Shown here piece by piece: positions 16,655-25,805 of a stretch of DNA of 64,000 nt. Position 1 is the first letter of the stretch, and every line of letters begins with the position of its first letter. Source of the stretch: Mycobacterium sp. E1747 (GTDB lineage: Bacteria > Actinomycetota > Actinomycetes > Mycobacteriales > Mycobacteriaceae); assembly GCF_001667775.1 (NCBI RefSeq), contig NZ_LZJI01000084.1, forward strand, positions 1 through 64,000. Direction: 5' to 3'. Made by a program: the position numbers and the translations under genes. Under the pieces are notes generated by a model that saw nothing but the letters and a program-made list of their open reading frames with translations, did not search any database and was not told where the DNA came from.

Positions 16655-18372
16655 CGCCCGCGATCAGGGAGCGCAGGGCCGCGATCCGGTCGCGGTTTTC
16701 GCACTGGAACCTGCATTCGCTGGGGGACTGGCTTGAGGTGTGCGCCGCAGAATACGATTCGCGACCGCTGGTCATCACCGATGAGCGCACCATGAGCTAC
16801 CGCGACGTGGCCGCCGAGTCTTCCCAGTTCGCGCGTGGCCTGGCGACGCTCGGAGTTCGTCCCGGCGACCGGGTGGGCCTGCTGATGGCCAACCATCCCG
16901 AGTTCGTGACGGTGAAGTTCGCCATAGCACGCCTTGGGGCGATCGCGGTGCCATTCAACTATCTGTACCGCCGCGACGAGTTGCGTTACGTGCTCGGCGA
17001 TTCGGGATGCCGGGTGCTGATCACGATGAGCGCACATGGACAGACCGATTACCAACAACTGCTCGATGAGGTCGTACCGTCATGGGAGCACATCCCGCGG
17101 GCCCGCGCAGATCTGCCTGAGCTGCGGCACGTCGTCGTGGTGCCGACCGACGGGATCGCCGCGCGACCCGGGGTCTGGACGGCGCAACGGGTCAACACGC
17201 TCGGCGCCGAAGTCCCGCTGCCGGCTGTCGGCCCGACGACGCCGTCGGACATCCTGTACACCTCGGGCAGCACCGGGTTTCCCAAGGGGGTTGTGCTGAC
17301 CCATGATGCGGTGCTGCGCACCGGCTTCGCCTCGGCTCTGACCCGAGCTTTCGAAGACGGCCGCCGAGTCCTGTTCTCCCTGCCGTGCTACCACATGTTC
17401 GGCTACGTCGAGGGCCTGCTGGCCGTCATGTTTGTCGGGGGCGCAGTCATCCTGCACACGTCCTTCGACGCCGATGCCTATCTTCGCGGGGTAGCCAGGC
17501 ATCAGGCCAACGACATTCTCTGTGTGCCGACTATGGCGCTGGCTTTGCTGCAGAGTCCGGTTCGGCACGAACACGACCGCGACTCGAGCTCGTGGCACGC
17601 GATCCTGTGCGGCTCGGCCGCGGGACCTGTCGAGTTGTGGACTCAGCTTGCCGACACCTTCGGCGTAGGCGAAATCGTCACCGGCTACGGCATGACGGAG
17701 GCCGGGGGATGCATGACCCTGACGCTGCCCGAGGACGACCTCGCCGTTACTGCCCGCACGGTCGGCAAGCCGAAGCTTGCGGGCGTCGCCGGCGTGCCCG
17801 ACACCGACGCGCTGTGCACGTATCGGACCGTTGACCCGGAGACCGGTGCTGCGCTGACGGATGGCTGTGAGGGCGAACTCGTCTCGCAAGGACCTGCCAC
17901 GATGTTGGGCTATTGGAACCTCTCCGAGCAGACTGCCGAGACGCTGCGGGATGGGTGGGTGCATTCCGGAGACATCGGCCGCGTCCACGCCGACGGCTAC
18001 CTGACAGTGTCCGGCCGCAGCAAAGAGCTCTACAAGAGCGGTGGCGAACTGGTCATGCCCGTAGAGATCGAAAATCTGTTGACCAGCTGCGACGACATCA
18101 GCCAGGCCTATGCGGTCGGGGTGCGCGATCGGCAGTGGGGCGAGATCGGTTGCGTGGTTGTCGTTCCGGCTCCAGGGGTGATCCTGAGTGCGGACGACGT
18201 GCTCTCCCGATGCCGCGCCGGACTGGCCAACTTCAAGGTCCCCAAGCGCGTCGTCTTCCGGGAGCCTGCGGCATTGCCACTGACCCCAACCGGGAAGGTG
18301 CAGAAATTCAAACTGGCCGCCGAGCTCCAACAGCAGCCCGTTGACGAACACACAACCAGCGAAATAATTTAA
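16651..18372 (+). CDS. Acyl-CoA ligase (FadD type)
   Basis: A 573-residue adenylate-forming ligase, last gene of the coupled run that began at 5328. Motifs: ILYTSGSTGFPKGVVLTHDA, TGYGMTEAGGCMTL, HSGDIGRVHADGYLTVSGRS, and PTGKVQKFKL with the catalytic lysine. It overlaps the previous ligase by 4 bp but is only distantly similar to it, so the two probably activate different carboxylates. After its stop there is an AT-rich stretch (18363-18395) and 165 bp to the next gene. Confidence 0.9.
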   Translation: MTPAIRERRAAIRSRFSHWNLHSLGDWLEVCAAEYDSRPLVITDERTMSYRDVAAESSQFARGLATLGVRPGDRVGLLMANHPEFVTVKFAIARLGAIAVPFNYLYRRDELRYVLGDSGCRVLITMSAHGQTDYQQLLDEVVPSWEHIPRARADLPELRHVVVVPTDGIAARPGVWTAQRVNTLGAEVPLPAVGPTTPSDILYTSGSTGFPKGVVLTHDAVLRTGFASALTRAFEDGRRVLFSLPCYHMFGYVEGLLAVMFVGGAVILHTSFDADAYLRGVARHQANDILCVPTMALALLQSPVRHEHDRDSSSWHAILCGSAAGPVELWTQLADTFGVGEIVTGYGMTEAGGCMTLTLPEDDLAVTARTVGKPKLAGVAGVPDTDALCTYRTVDPETGAALTDGCEGELVSQGPATMLGYWNLSEQTAETLRDGWVHSGDIGRVHADGYLTVSGRSKELYKSGGELVMPVEIENLLTSCDDISQAYAVGVRDRQWGEIGCVVVVPAPGVILSADDVLSRCRAGLANFKVPKRVVFREPAALPLTPTGKVQKFKLAAELQQQPVDEHTTSEII

Positions 18373-18521
18373 CAAGAATAAAAAATATTGTACGGTTGGT
18401 AGCAGTCGCTCGTCGACGGAGTGACTGGTGTCGGCCCCGGCCGCATCCGGCGCCCCGGACCCGGCCGGCAATGTTGACTTGTCCGCCGTTGGCGGCGAGT
18501 ATGGTCGCCGTCACAGGTTTT

Positions 18522-18535
18522 TTAACGCAGATTAA
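18522..18535 (+). promoter_or_regulatory. Operator-like dyad TTAAC-GCAG-ATTAA overlapping the SCP2 RBS
   Basis: Third copy of the recurring dyad; its last two bases overlap the Shine-Dalgarno AAGGAG (18534-18539) of the gene starting at 18548, so a bound repressor would sit on the leader. A weaker relative (TTAAC then AATAA) occurs at the end of the upstream ligase, near 18368. Confidence 0.55.
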
Positions 18536-18547
18536 GGAGTGAGGACA

Positions 18548-18952
18548 GTGGGGTTCAACAACTCGGGGGAGGTCGCGAAATACATCGGAGGCATCTTCGA
18601 GACCGCTTTCGACGACGCGGAGATCGGGCCCAAGCTGGTGGGTACCGGATTGGTGGTGGCCTTCGACTTCACCGACCCGGAGGCGCTCGTCGTCATTGAC
18701 ATGGCAAACAAATCCGTCCGCGAGGGCCTCGAAGGCGGAGCGCCGCCGATGGCCACGATGTCGATGACCGCCGAAACGGGCAACGCCTACTGGCAGGGCA
18801 AGGTCAATCTGCCGCTGGCTATGGCGAAGAAGAAGATCCGCGTCGAGGGTAATGTCGCCAGCCTGCTCAAGTTGGCTCCACTGGGCAAGAAGTTGTACCC
18901 GGGTTACATTCAGCGGCTGAAGGACGACGGCCGCGACGATCTGCTGGTCTAG
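18548..18952 (+). CDS. SCP2 sterol-binding domain protein
   Basis: A 134-residue single-domain protein with the SCP2 fold pattern: VVAFDFTDPEALVVIDMANK, ATMSMTAETGNAYWQGKVNL, then KKKIRVEGNVASLLKLAPL. Such domains bind hydrophobic acyl or sterol ligands in a tunnel. The start is GTG 18548, eight bases after AAGGAG; GTG 18539 lies inside the Shine-Dalgarno. It begins the second plus-strand unit (ligase, P450, SDR, ALDH, ferredoxin, FprB), suggesting it holds or presents the hydrophobic substrate to those enzymes. Confidence 0.85.
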   Translation: MGFNNSGEVAKYIGGIFETAFDDAEIGPKLVGTGLVVAFDFTDPEALVVIDMANKSVREGLEGGAPPMATMSMTAETGNAYWQGKVNLPLAMAKKKIRVEGNVASLLKLAPLGKKLYPGYIQRLKDDGRDDLLV

Positions 18953-18960
18953 GGCCGCCG

Positions 18961-20499
18961 ATGTACCCGGGCACCCACGCCGCCGCCGCACCTGAGCGGC
19001 CGGCTGTCATCATCGCCGAGACCGATGAGGTACTCACCTACGGCGAGCTCGATGATCGATCGGCTCGCCTCGCCGCCGCGCTGCACGAGCTCGGCCTGCG
19101 CCGTGGCGACGTCATCGCGATGCTCACTGACAACGTCGCTGAGGCATTCGAAATCTATTGGGCAGCACTGCGTTCGGGACTCTACGTTACCGCCATCAAT
19201 CGTCACCTGGCGGCTGCTGAGGTGGCCTACATCGTGCACGACAGCGGTGCTCGCGTCCTCTTCGCGTCAGCGGGCGTCGGCGACCTGGCAGTGCAGGTGG
19301 TCAGCGAGATTGCCGATGTGGATCACCGCTTCGCTTACGGGGCCGCACTCCAGGGTTACGCATCCTATGAGGACTTAGTGGCGAACGCGGGCCCACGGTT
19401 GGCCGATCAACCCCGTGGCTCCGACATGCTGTACTCATCGGGGACAACCGGGAGGCCCAAAGGCATCAAGCCGCACCTCCTGCCAATCCAGGTTGACGAG
19501 CCCGGTGACCCGCTTTCGGCGATGCTGGGCAAGGTATTCGGGCTGAGCGATAACGACGTCTACCTGTCTCCCGCGCCGATCTACCATGCGGCTCCGCTGA
19601 AGTACTGCGCCGCTGTCCAGGCGCTCGGCGGCACGGTGGTGCTGATGAAGAAATTCGACGCCGAGAATGCACTCGCTGCGATCGAACGCTACCGCGTCAC
19701 GGTCACCCAGATGGTCCCCACGATGTTCGTGCGATTGCTCCAGCTCCCGGAAGCGACACGCCTCAAGTACGACACCTCGTCGCTGCGGCTCGCCGTACAC
19801 GCCGGCGCACCGTGCCCACCGGAGGTCAAGGACGCCATGCTGGCGTGGTGGGGACCGATTCTGGTGGAGTACTACAGCGCCACCGAGGCGCACGGAACCA
19901 CGATCATGACCGCGGCCGAATGGCCCACCAAGCGCGGGTCGGTCGGCCGGGCCGTGTTGGGCGTCGTTCACATCTGTGACGACGACGGCCGTGAGTTGCC
20001 CGCCGGAGAGGTGGGCACTGTCTACTTCGAGCGTGACGTGGTGCCGTTCGTCTACCACAACGATCCCGAGAAGACGGCGAGCTCGCGCCACCCGGAGCAC
20101 GAAAACTGGTCCACTGTTGGTGATCTCGGATATCTCGATGAGGATGGGTACCTGTTTCTGACCGACCGCAAGTCGTTCATGATCATCTCCGGTGGGGTGA
20201 ACATCTATCCCCAGGAAATCGAGAACGTGCTCACATTGCATCCGAAGATCTTCGATGTGGCGGTGATCGGCGTGCCGGACGCCGAAATGGGTGAACAGGT
20301 CAAGGCCGTGGTCCAGCTACGCGATGGCATCGTCGGTGACGACGATCTCGCCGCCGAGCTGATCGCCTATGTGCGAGATCGCCTTGCGCACTTCAAAGCA
20401 CCGAAGTCGGTCGACTTCGTCGACGAGTTGCCGCGCTCGGCCACCGGCAAACTCGTCAAAAGAACACTGCGAGAACGTTATTTGGAGGCAAGCGCATGA
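18961..20499 (+). CDS. Acyl-CoA ligase (FadD type)
   Basis: A 512-residue adenylate-forming ligase, third in the window. Motifs: MLYSSGTTGRPKGIKPHL, YYSATEAHGTTIM, STVGDLGYLDEDGYLFLTDR, and RSATGKLVKR with the catalytic lysine. It starts 8 bp after the SCP2 gene and overlaps the P450 by 4 bp. The pairing with SCP2 and P450 resembles loci for activation of sterol side chains or other branched acids (inference). Confidence 0.9.
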   Translation: MYPGTHAAAAPERPAVIIAETDEVLTYGELDDRSARLAAALHELGLRRGDVIAMLTDNVAEAFEIYWAALRSGLYVTAINRHLAAAEVAYIVHDSGARVLFASAGVGDLAVQVVSEIADVDHRFAYGAALQGYASYEDLVANAGPRLADQPRGSDMLYSSGTTGRPKGIKPHLLPIQVDEPGDPLSAMLGKVFGLSDNDVYLSPAPIYHAAPLKYCAAVQALGGTVVLMKKFDAENALAAIERYRVTVTQMVPTMFVRLLQLPEATRLKYDTSSLRLAVHAGAPCPPEVKDAMLAWWGPILVEYYSATEAHGTTIMTAAEWPTKRGSVGRAVLGVVHICDDDGRELPAGEVGTVYFERDVVPFVYHNDPEKTASSRHPEHENWSTVGDLGYLDEDGYLFLTDRKSFMIISGGVNIYPQEIENVLTLHPKIFDVAVIGVPDAEMGEQVKAVVQLRDGIVGDDDLAAELIAYVRDRLAHFKAPKSVDFVDELPRSATGKLVKRTLRERYLEASA

Positions 20500-21761
20500 C
20501 CACTGAGGCAGCCCGCGAGGTCGACCGACCACCCTATGACCCGGTGAGCATTTCGTCGCTGGACTTCTGGGCGCAAAGCTTCGACGAGCGGGAGAAGGCG
20601 TTCAAGATCCTGCGCGACGAACGCCCAGTCAGCTGGCACCGCCCGATCGAGGGTTCGATGATGGAACCCGAGATCGACGGTGTCTGGGTCGTCACCCGGC
20701 ACGAGGACGTGTGCTACGTCAGCAAGAATCCCGAAATCTTCTGTTCGGGACAGGGAATCACGTTCGAGGCAGTGCCAGAGGAGATGCTCGACGCGACGCA
20801 ATCGTTCCTCGGCATGGACGGCGCGGCGCATTCGAGCCTGCGCAGGCTCGTCAGCTCGGTCTTCACCCCGCGGCAGGTCGCCAAAATCAAAGACCAGATC
20901 GAGCACCAAGCGAAATCCATTGTCGACGACCTGCTCAAGACCAAAGACGGCGACTTCGTCGAGCAGGTGTCCAAGCGGCTGCCGATGTGGACCATCTACG
21001 AGATGCTCGGCCTGCCCGAGGAGCAGCGCGACGAAGCGGCACGTCTCGCCGAGGGCATGGTGTCGTGGGCCGACCCCGACGTGGCGGCCGGTCGCGAACC
21101 GGGCGAGGTGCTAACCGACTCACTGGTCGGCCTGCTCGACCTCGGGATCGGCCTGGCTCAGGCCCGCCGGGAGAAGCCGGAGAACGACCTGATGACCTCG
21201 TTAGTACAGGCGGAGGTCGACGGTCGGCAGCTCACCGATGATGAGCTGGGCCCCTACTTCGTCCTGCTGTCGGTGGCCGGCAATGACACCACAAAGACCA
21301 CGACGACGTTCTCCACTATCGCACTGGACCGTTTCCCGGAGCAGAAAGCGTTGCTGCAGAAGGATTTCAGCGGACACATCAAGCCCGCCATGGAGGAGTT
21401 CGTCCGCTGGACCACGCCGGTGATGACGTTCCGGCGCACGGCGACGCAGGATACCGAGCTGCGCGGTCAGCACATCCGTAAGGGGGACTGGGTGACGATG
21501 GTGTACTCGTCGGCCAATCGCGACGAGCGGGTGTTCGACCGGCCCAACGAATTCGATATCACCCGCGCTCCGAACCCGCATGTCTCGTTCGGCGGCGGCG
21601 GGCCGCACTTCTGCATGGGCGCCTTCTTGGGCAAGATGCAGCTGGAGTCGATCTTCCGCGAATTGATCTTCCGCGCACCGAATCTGCGGGTCGGCGAGCC
21701 GGAATACCTGACGGGCAACTTCATCACTGCCGTCAAGCACCTGCCCTACACCCTCGACTAG
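20496..21761 (+). CDS. Cytochrome P450
   Basis: A 421-residue bacterial P450. I-helix oxygen-activation motif SVAGNDTTKTTTT, ExxR in EEFVRW, and the haem-binding loop FGGGGPHFCMGAFLGKMQ with the cysteine ligand. The haem loop and N-terminal style (FDEREKAFKILRDERPVSWH) are those of actinobacterial P450s acting on steroid- or terpenoid-like molecules; I cannot assign a CYP family. Electrons probably come from the 3Fe-4S ferredoxin (23950) and FprB-like reductase (24204) of the same unit. An SDR and an ALDH follow, so the alcohol it makes may be oxidised to the acid. Confidence 0.93.
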   Translation: MTTEAAREVDRPPYDPVSISSLDFWAQSFDEREKAFKILRDERPVSWHRPIEGSMMEPEIDGVWVVTRHEDVCYVSKNPEIFCSGQGITFEAVPEEMLDATQSFLGMDGAAHSSLRRLVSSVFTPRQVAKIKDQIEHQAKSIVDDLLKTKDGDFVEQVSKRLPMWTIYEMLGLPEEQRDEAARLAEGMVSWADPDVAAGREPGEVLTDSLVGLLDLGIGLAQARREKPENDLMTSLVQAEVDGRQLTDDELGPYFVLLSVAGNDTTKTTTTFSTIALDRFPEQKALLQKDFSGHIKPAMEEFVRWTTPVMTFRRTATQDTELRGQHIRKGDWVTMVYSSANRDERVFDRPNEFDITRAPNPHVSFGGGGPHFCMGAFLGKMQLESIFRELIFRAPNLRVGEPEYLTGNFITAVKHLPYTLD

Positions 21762-21769
21762 GAGGAACC

Positions 21770-22561
21770 ATGGCCGACTTCTCAGGCAAGCGCTATGTGG
21801 TGACCGGTGCCGCCTCCGGTATCGGACACGCCGTAGCCGAACAACTGCTCGCCGCCGGCGCAGAGGTGGTCAGCCTCGACCGCAACGCTCCGACCGCGGC
21901 GGTGACGCGGCACGTCGAGGTCGATCTGGCCAACCCACGCAGCATCGACGCGGCGCTCGAACAGCTCGACGGGCCCTACGACGGGTTGATTCAAGTAGCG
22001 GGAATCCCCGGCACCGCGCCCGCCGAACTGGTGCTGGCCGTCAACAGCCTCGCCGTCCGGCACCTGACCGAGGCGTTCCTGGATCGGCTCGTCCCGGGCG
22101 GCTCGGTGACGATCGTGTCCTCCACGGCGGGTTTCGGGTGGGCCGAACGGCTGGACGACATCAGAGATCTGTTGGCCACCGACACCTTCGAAGAGGGCGC
22201 GGCATGGTTCAAAGACCATCCGCAGCAAGGCAATGCGTACAACTTCTCCAAAGAGGTCACCTCCGTCTACGCCATGTCGATGGGACTGGCGCTGCACGAG
22301 ATGGGGTTGCGGATCAACGCCGTGCTGCCCGGGCCCGTGGAAACTCCGATCTTGGCAGACTTTGAAGAAACCATGGGCAAGGACACCCTGGATGGACTCC
22401 GCGAACTGCTCGGCCGGCATGCAGTGCCCGACGATATCGCCTCGGCGATCCTGTTTTTGGCCTCTGACGACGCCCGGTGGGTCAACGGCCAGGCACTGGC
22501 CATCGACGGCGGAGTCACCGGTGCTGTCATCACGGGCGTCGTTCCCGCCCCGGAGATCTAG
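21770..22561 (+). CDS. Short-chain dehydrogenase (3alpha-HSD-like)
   Basis: A 263-residue SDR with TGAASGIGHAVAEQLLAAGA (cofactor loop), IQVAGIPG in place of NNAG, and catalytic residues in STAGFGWAERL and AYNFSKEVTS. The NNAG replacement and the insertion around residues 115-150 (LDDIRDLLATDTFEEGAAWF) are seen in 3alpha-hydroxysteroid/carveol-dehydrogenase-like SDRs. AGGAGG precedes ATG 21770. Probably oxidises a secondary alcohol made by the P450. Confidence 0.88.
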   Translation: MADFSGKRYVVTGAASGIGHAVAEQLLAAGAEVVSLDRNAPTAAVTRHVEVDLANPRSIDAALEQLDGPYDGLIQVAGIPGTAPAELVLAVNSLAVRHLTEAFLDRLVPGGSVTIVSSTAGFGWAERLDDIRDLLATDTFEEGAAWFKDHPQQGNAYNFSKEVTSVYAMSMGLALHEMGLRINAVLPGPVETPILADFEETMGKDTLDGLRELLGRHAVPDDIASAILFLASDDARWVNGQALAIDGGVTGAVITGVVPAPEI

Positions 22562-22564
22562 GTC

Positions 22565-23950
22565 GTGACCAGCGTGCGCACACCCGCTGTTTCGGCGGAC
22601 TCATCGACCGTTCTCGCCGACCTAAGGGACGTCTTCGCCAGCGGACGGACCCGCTCGCTCGACTGGCGTCGGCACCAGCTCGAGGGAATCGAGCGGTTGT
22701 GTGCGGAGCGCGAGGCCGACATCGCCGAGGCGCTGGCGGCCGATCTTGGTCGCACCCCGTTCGAGGCATGGCTCGGCGACGTGGCGTCCACCAAGGCTGA
22801 GGCCACCTTCGCGCGCAAGAATCTGCGCAAATGGATGCGCCGGCAACGGGTCTCGGTGCCGATGGCCCAACTTCCCGGCCGGGCCTGGGTGCAGTACGAG
22901 CCGCTGGGCGCCGTGCTGGTGATCGGGCCGTGGAACTATCCGTTCTATCTCGCGCTGGCGCCGGTGGTCGCCGCGGTGGCGGCCGGCAACTGCGTCGTGA
23001 TCAAACCCTCTGAGTTGGCGCCCAAGACGTCCTCGCTCATCGCCGATCTGGTACCGCGCTACCTCGACGGCGACGCGGTGCGCGTTGTCGAAGGCGACGC
23101 CGCGACGACTCAGCAACTGCTGGCGTCCGGTTTCGACCACGCCTTCTTCACCGGCGGCACCGAAGTCGGCCGAAAGATCATGGCCGCGGCAGCGCCGACG
23201 CTGACACCGGTGACGCTCGAACTCGGCGGAAAGAGCCCGGCGATCGTGACCGCCGACGCCGACATCGAAGTGGCGGCGCGCCGATTGGCCTACACCAAAC
23301 TGATCAATTCTGGTCAGACATGTATCGCTCCGGACTACGTGCTCGTCGAATCGGCTGTCTCCGAAAGACTCGTTGAGCGGATCTGCCGCTATGTGGAACG
23401 CTTCCAGAGCGCGCCCAGCCTTCCGATCGTCAATGAACGGCAGTTCGACCGGCTCGTCGCGCTGATCTCACAAACAAACGGCAACATCGTCCTTGGCGGG
23501 AACTCTGACCGGGCGCAGTTGCGTATCGAACCGACCGTCATCGTCAACCCAACACCTGAGGAGCCGGTGATGTCCGAAGAGATCTTCGGGCCGATCCTGC
23601 CGATTGTTGCGGTGGACTCCGCGAACGCCGCGTGCCGATACGTCAACGGGAGGCCGAAACCGCTTGCCCTGTACGTCTTTTCCAAGAAGACGGACTCGGC
23701 GCGCCAGATCATCGACCAAGTCCCTTCGGGTGGGGTTGTCGTGAACCACGCGATGATGCACTGCCTGGTGCCCCAACTGCCCTTCGGCGGCGTCGGGGCC
23801 AGCGGCATGGGGGACTATCACGGCAGGTGGGGGTTCGAGACGATGTCGCATCGTCGCGCGGTGCTGGCCAAAACCAGCCGACCGGACCCGTCGCTGATCT
23901 ATCCGCCTTACTCGCGGACCGCGCTGAATCTGATGAGGAGAATGTTCTGA
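22565..23950 (+). CDS. Aldehyde dehydrogenase (ALDH3-like)
   Basis: A 461-residue NAD(P)-dependent aldehyde dehydrogenase of the shorter class 3 type. Motifs: GPWNYPFYLALAPVVAAVAA, FTGGTEVGRKIM, catalytic glutamate in LELGGKSPAIV and catalytic cysteine in NSGQTCIAPDYVL, EEIFGPILPI, and a C-terminal hydrophobic tail like membrane-associated ALDH3. GTG 22565 follows the SDR by 3 bp; its stop overlaps the ferredoxin start (TGATG). Fits oxidation of a fatty or isoprenoid aldehyde to the acid that the neighbouring ligase activates. Confidence 0.92.
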   Translation: MTSVRTPAVSADSSTVLADLRDVFASGRTRSLDWRRHQLEGIERLCAEREADIAEALAADLGRTPFEAWLGDVASTKAEATFARKNLRKWMRRQRVSVPMAQLPGRAWVQYEPLGAVLVIGPWNYPFYLALAPVVAAVAAGNCVVIKPSELAPKTSSLIADLVPRYLDGDAVRVVEGDAATTQQLLASGFDHAFFTGGTEVGRKIMAAAAPTLTPVTLELGGKSPAIVTADADIEVAARRLAYTKLINSGQTCIAPDYVLVESAVSERLVERICRYVERFQSAPSLPIVNERQFDRLVALISQTNGNIVLGGNSDRAQLRIEPTVIVNPTPEEPVMSEEIFGPILPIVAVDSANAACRYVNGRPKPLALYVFSKKTDSARQIIDQVPSGGVVVNHAMMHCLVPQLPFGGVGASGMGDYHGRWGFETMSHRRAVLAKTSRPDPSLIYPPYSRTALNLMRRMF

Positions 23951-24138
23951 TGGCTGTCCGGGTCGATACCACGCGTTGTTCGGGAATCGGCATGTGCGAG
24001 ATGGTTGCTCCCCACACATTCGAGGTCGGAGACGACGGTCAGGCTCATGTCGTCCAACCCGACCCACAGGGTGACGATCTCGTAGCGACCGAGCAGGCAA
24101 TCGCCGAGTGCCCTACCGGTGCGCTGTCGATCGACTGA
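23950..24138 (+). CDS. [3Fe-4S] ferredoxin
   Basis: A 62-residue ferredoxin with cysteines C10, C16 and C54 (RCSGIGMC and ECPTGAL). The Cys-x5-Cys spacing and lack of the fourth cysteine indicate a [3Fe-4S] cluster, as in ferredoxins that feed actinobacterial P450s. It starts inside the ALDH stop. The nearest redox partners are the P450 at 20496 and the reductase at 24204. Confidence 0.92.
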   Translation: MAVRVDTTRCSGIGMCEMVAPHTFEVGDDGQAHVVQPDPQGDDLVATEQAIAECPTGALSID

Positions 24139-24203
24139 CCGAGACCGAGCCAGATTTCACCCGTTGGCGCGCCCGCCGACGCGCTCGACATAGGAGTACC
24201 CCG

Positions 24204-25805
24204 TTGACATTCGTGATCACCCAAAACTGTTGCAACGACGCCAGTTGCGTCCCGGTCTGCCCGGTGGATTGCATCCGCCCGGTACCGACCATGGCGGACC
24301 CGAACCGCACGATGCTCTACATCGATCCCGCCACCTGTGTGGACTGCGGAGCCTGTTTGGTCGAATGCCCGGTTGGGGCAATCTATTACGAGGACGATCT
24401 GCCGGCGAACCAGAAGGCGTTCCTCGACATCAACGCCGCCTACTTCGCCGAGCACCCGCTCGCCGTCCGTTCGGCCGACACCAAGTCCCTCCCCTTGGAC
24501 GTGGAGCCGGATTCGCTGCGAGTGGCCATCGTGGGGTCTGGGCCGGCCGCCTGCTATGCCGCCGCCGAGCTGGCACGCATCGACGGAGTTCGGATCTCGC
24601 TATTCGACCGGCTGCCAACCCCGTTCGGTCTGATCCGCGCCGGTGTGTCCCCCGACCACCCGCGCACCAAGGACGTCATATCCGTGTTCGAACCTGCCCT
24701 GGCAAGCCCCGCAGTGCGCTGCTACTTCAACGTCACCGTCGGACGGGATCTGACCCACGATGAACTGAGGGCACGCTACCACGCCGTGATCTACGCTGTC
24801 GGAGCTTCCACAAGCAAGGACCTCCAGATCCCGGGAGCGCACCTCGACGGCAGCCGAGCGGCCTCAGACTTCGTGGCGTGGTACAACGGCCACCCCGATC
24901 ACGCCGACGATGACTTCGACCTGGACACACCGCGAGTCGTGATCATCGGCAACGGCAACGTCGCGCTCGACGTCGCGCGGGTGCTTCTCGCCGACCGAAA
25001 GGAACTCGGCGCTACCGATATTGCCGAACACGCGCTACGCGCTCTCGCCGACAGCAGTGTGGAGGAAGTGGTGATCCTAGGACGTCGCCACGCTGGCGAC
25101 GCCGCATTCTCCGCCGGCGAATTCCTCGCGCTCAGCGAGCTGCCCGGCGTCGACGTCGTGGTCGAAGGGCCGCTGGGAGACCGGCCCACCGGCGACTTCG
25201 AAGCGGCGCTGAAGTACGACGCCATTGTCGAACAATCACGGCGCGAGCGGCGGACGGGCACCAAGCGGTTGGTGTTTCGCTTCGGTGCGATGCCGACCGA
25301 CATTGTCGGATCGCCCCGCGTCGCCGGCGTACGCGTGGCGCCTACGGACAGCGGCGGCGGCGCGGACGAATTGACCGCGACCTCACTGGTGTTGAGATCC
25401 ATCGGCTATCACGGCACGGCTATCGCCGGCCTGCCGTTCGACGCCGAACGGGGCACCGTACCCAACGACGGCGGCCGGGTCCTCGACAACGGACGACCGA
25501 TCCCCGGGGTCTACGTGGCGGGCTGGATCAAGCGCGGACCGCGCGGCGTGATCGGCACCAATCGCGCTTGTTCCGAGCAGACTGTTGCCGCGGTGCTGCA
25601 GGACTTCCGCGAGGGTACCCTTTGCGCGCCAACCAGTTCCGCGCAGGACATCGACGAGCTATTGCGGCAGCGCGGCGTAGACGTCATCGACTGGAAGGGC
25701 TGGCAGCGCATCGACGAAGCCGAACGTCGTGCTGGGGCAGCGCAATCGCGGCCGCGCGCAAAACTCGTCAGGGTCGATGCTCTGCTGGCAGCGGCCCGGC
25801 AGTGA
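24204..25805 (+). CDS. fprB: FprB-like 7Fe ferredoxin-NADP(+) reductase fusion
   Basis: A 533-residue fusion. Residues 1-95 are a bacterial 7Fe ferredoxin (NCCNDASCVPVCPVDCIRP and ATCVDCGACLVECPVGAI); from about residue 107 follows an adrenodoxin-reductase-type flavoprotein with FAD motif VAIVGSGPAACYAAAEL, NADP motif VIIGNGNVALDVARVL and the C-terminal GWIKRGPRGVIGTNR. Domain order and size match mycobacterial FprB. The start is TTG 24204, seven bases after TAGGAG; an in-frame extension upstream would overlap the ferredoxin gene. It likely passes NADPH electrons to the P450 and perhaps to the Rieske oxygenase. Confidence 0.88.
   Translation: MTFVITQNCCNDASCVPVCPVDCIRPVPTMADPNRTMLYIDPATCVDCGACLVECPVGAIYYEDDLPANQKAFLDINAAYFAEHPLAVRSADTKSLPLDVEPDSLRVAIVGSGPAACYAAAELARIDGVRISLFDRLPTPFGLIRAGVSPDHPRTKDVISVFEPALASPAVRCYFNVTVGRDLTHDELRARYHAVIYAVGASTSKDLQIPGAHLDGSRAASDFVAWYNGHPDHADDDFDLDTPRVVIIGNGNVALDVARVLLADRKELGATDIAEHALRALADSSVEEVVILGRRHAGDAAFSAGEFLALSELPGVDVVVEGPLGDRPTGDFEAALKYDAIVEQSRRERRTGTKRLVFRFGAMPTDIVGSPRVAGVRVAPTDSGGGADELTATSLVLRSIGYHGTAIAGLPFDAERGTVPNDGGRVLDNGRPIPGVYVAGWIKRGPRGVIGTNRACSEQTVAAVLQDFREGTLCAPTSSAQDIDELLRQRGVDVIDWKGWQRIDEAERRAGAAQSRPRAKLVRVDALLAAARQ

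Noticed and set aside
12972-18372. A sterol side-chain (cholesterol) degradation cluster
   Set aside because: Although Ltp, DUF35, P450 and SCP2 elements occur, I do not see the KshA/HsaC ring-degradation genes or a KstR-type motif, so a cholesterol assignment would be unsupported.
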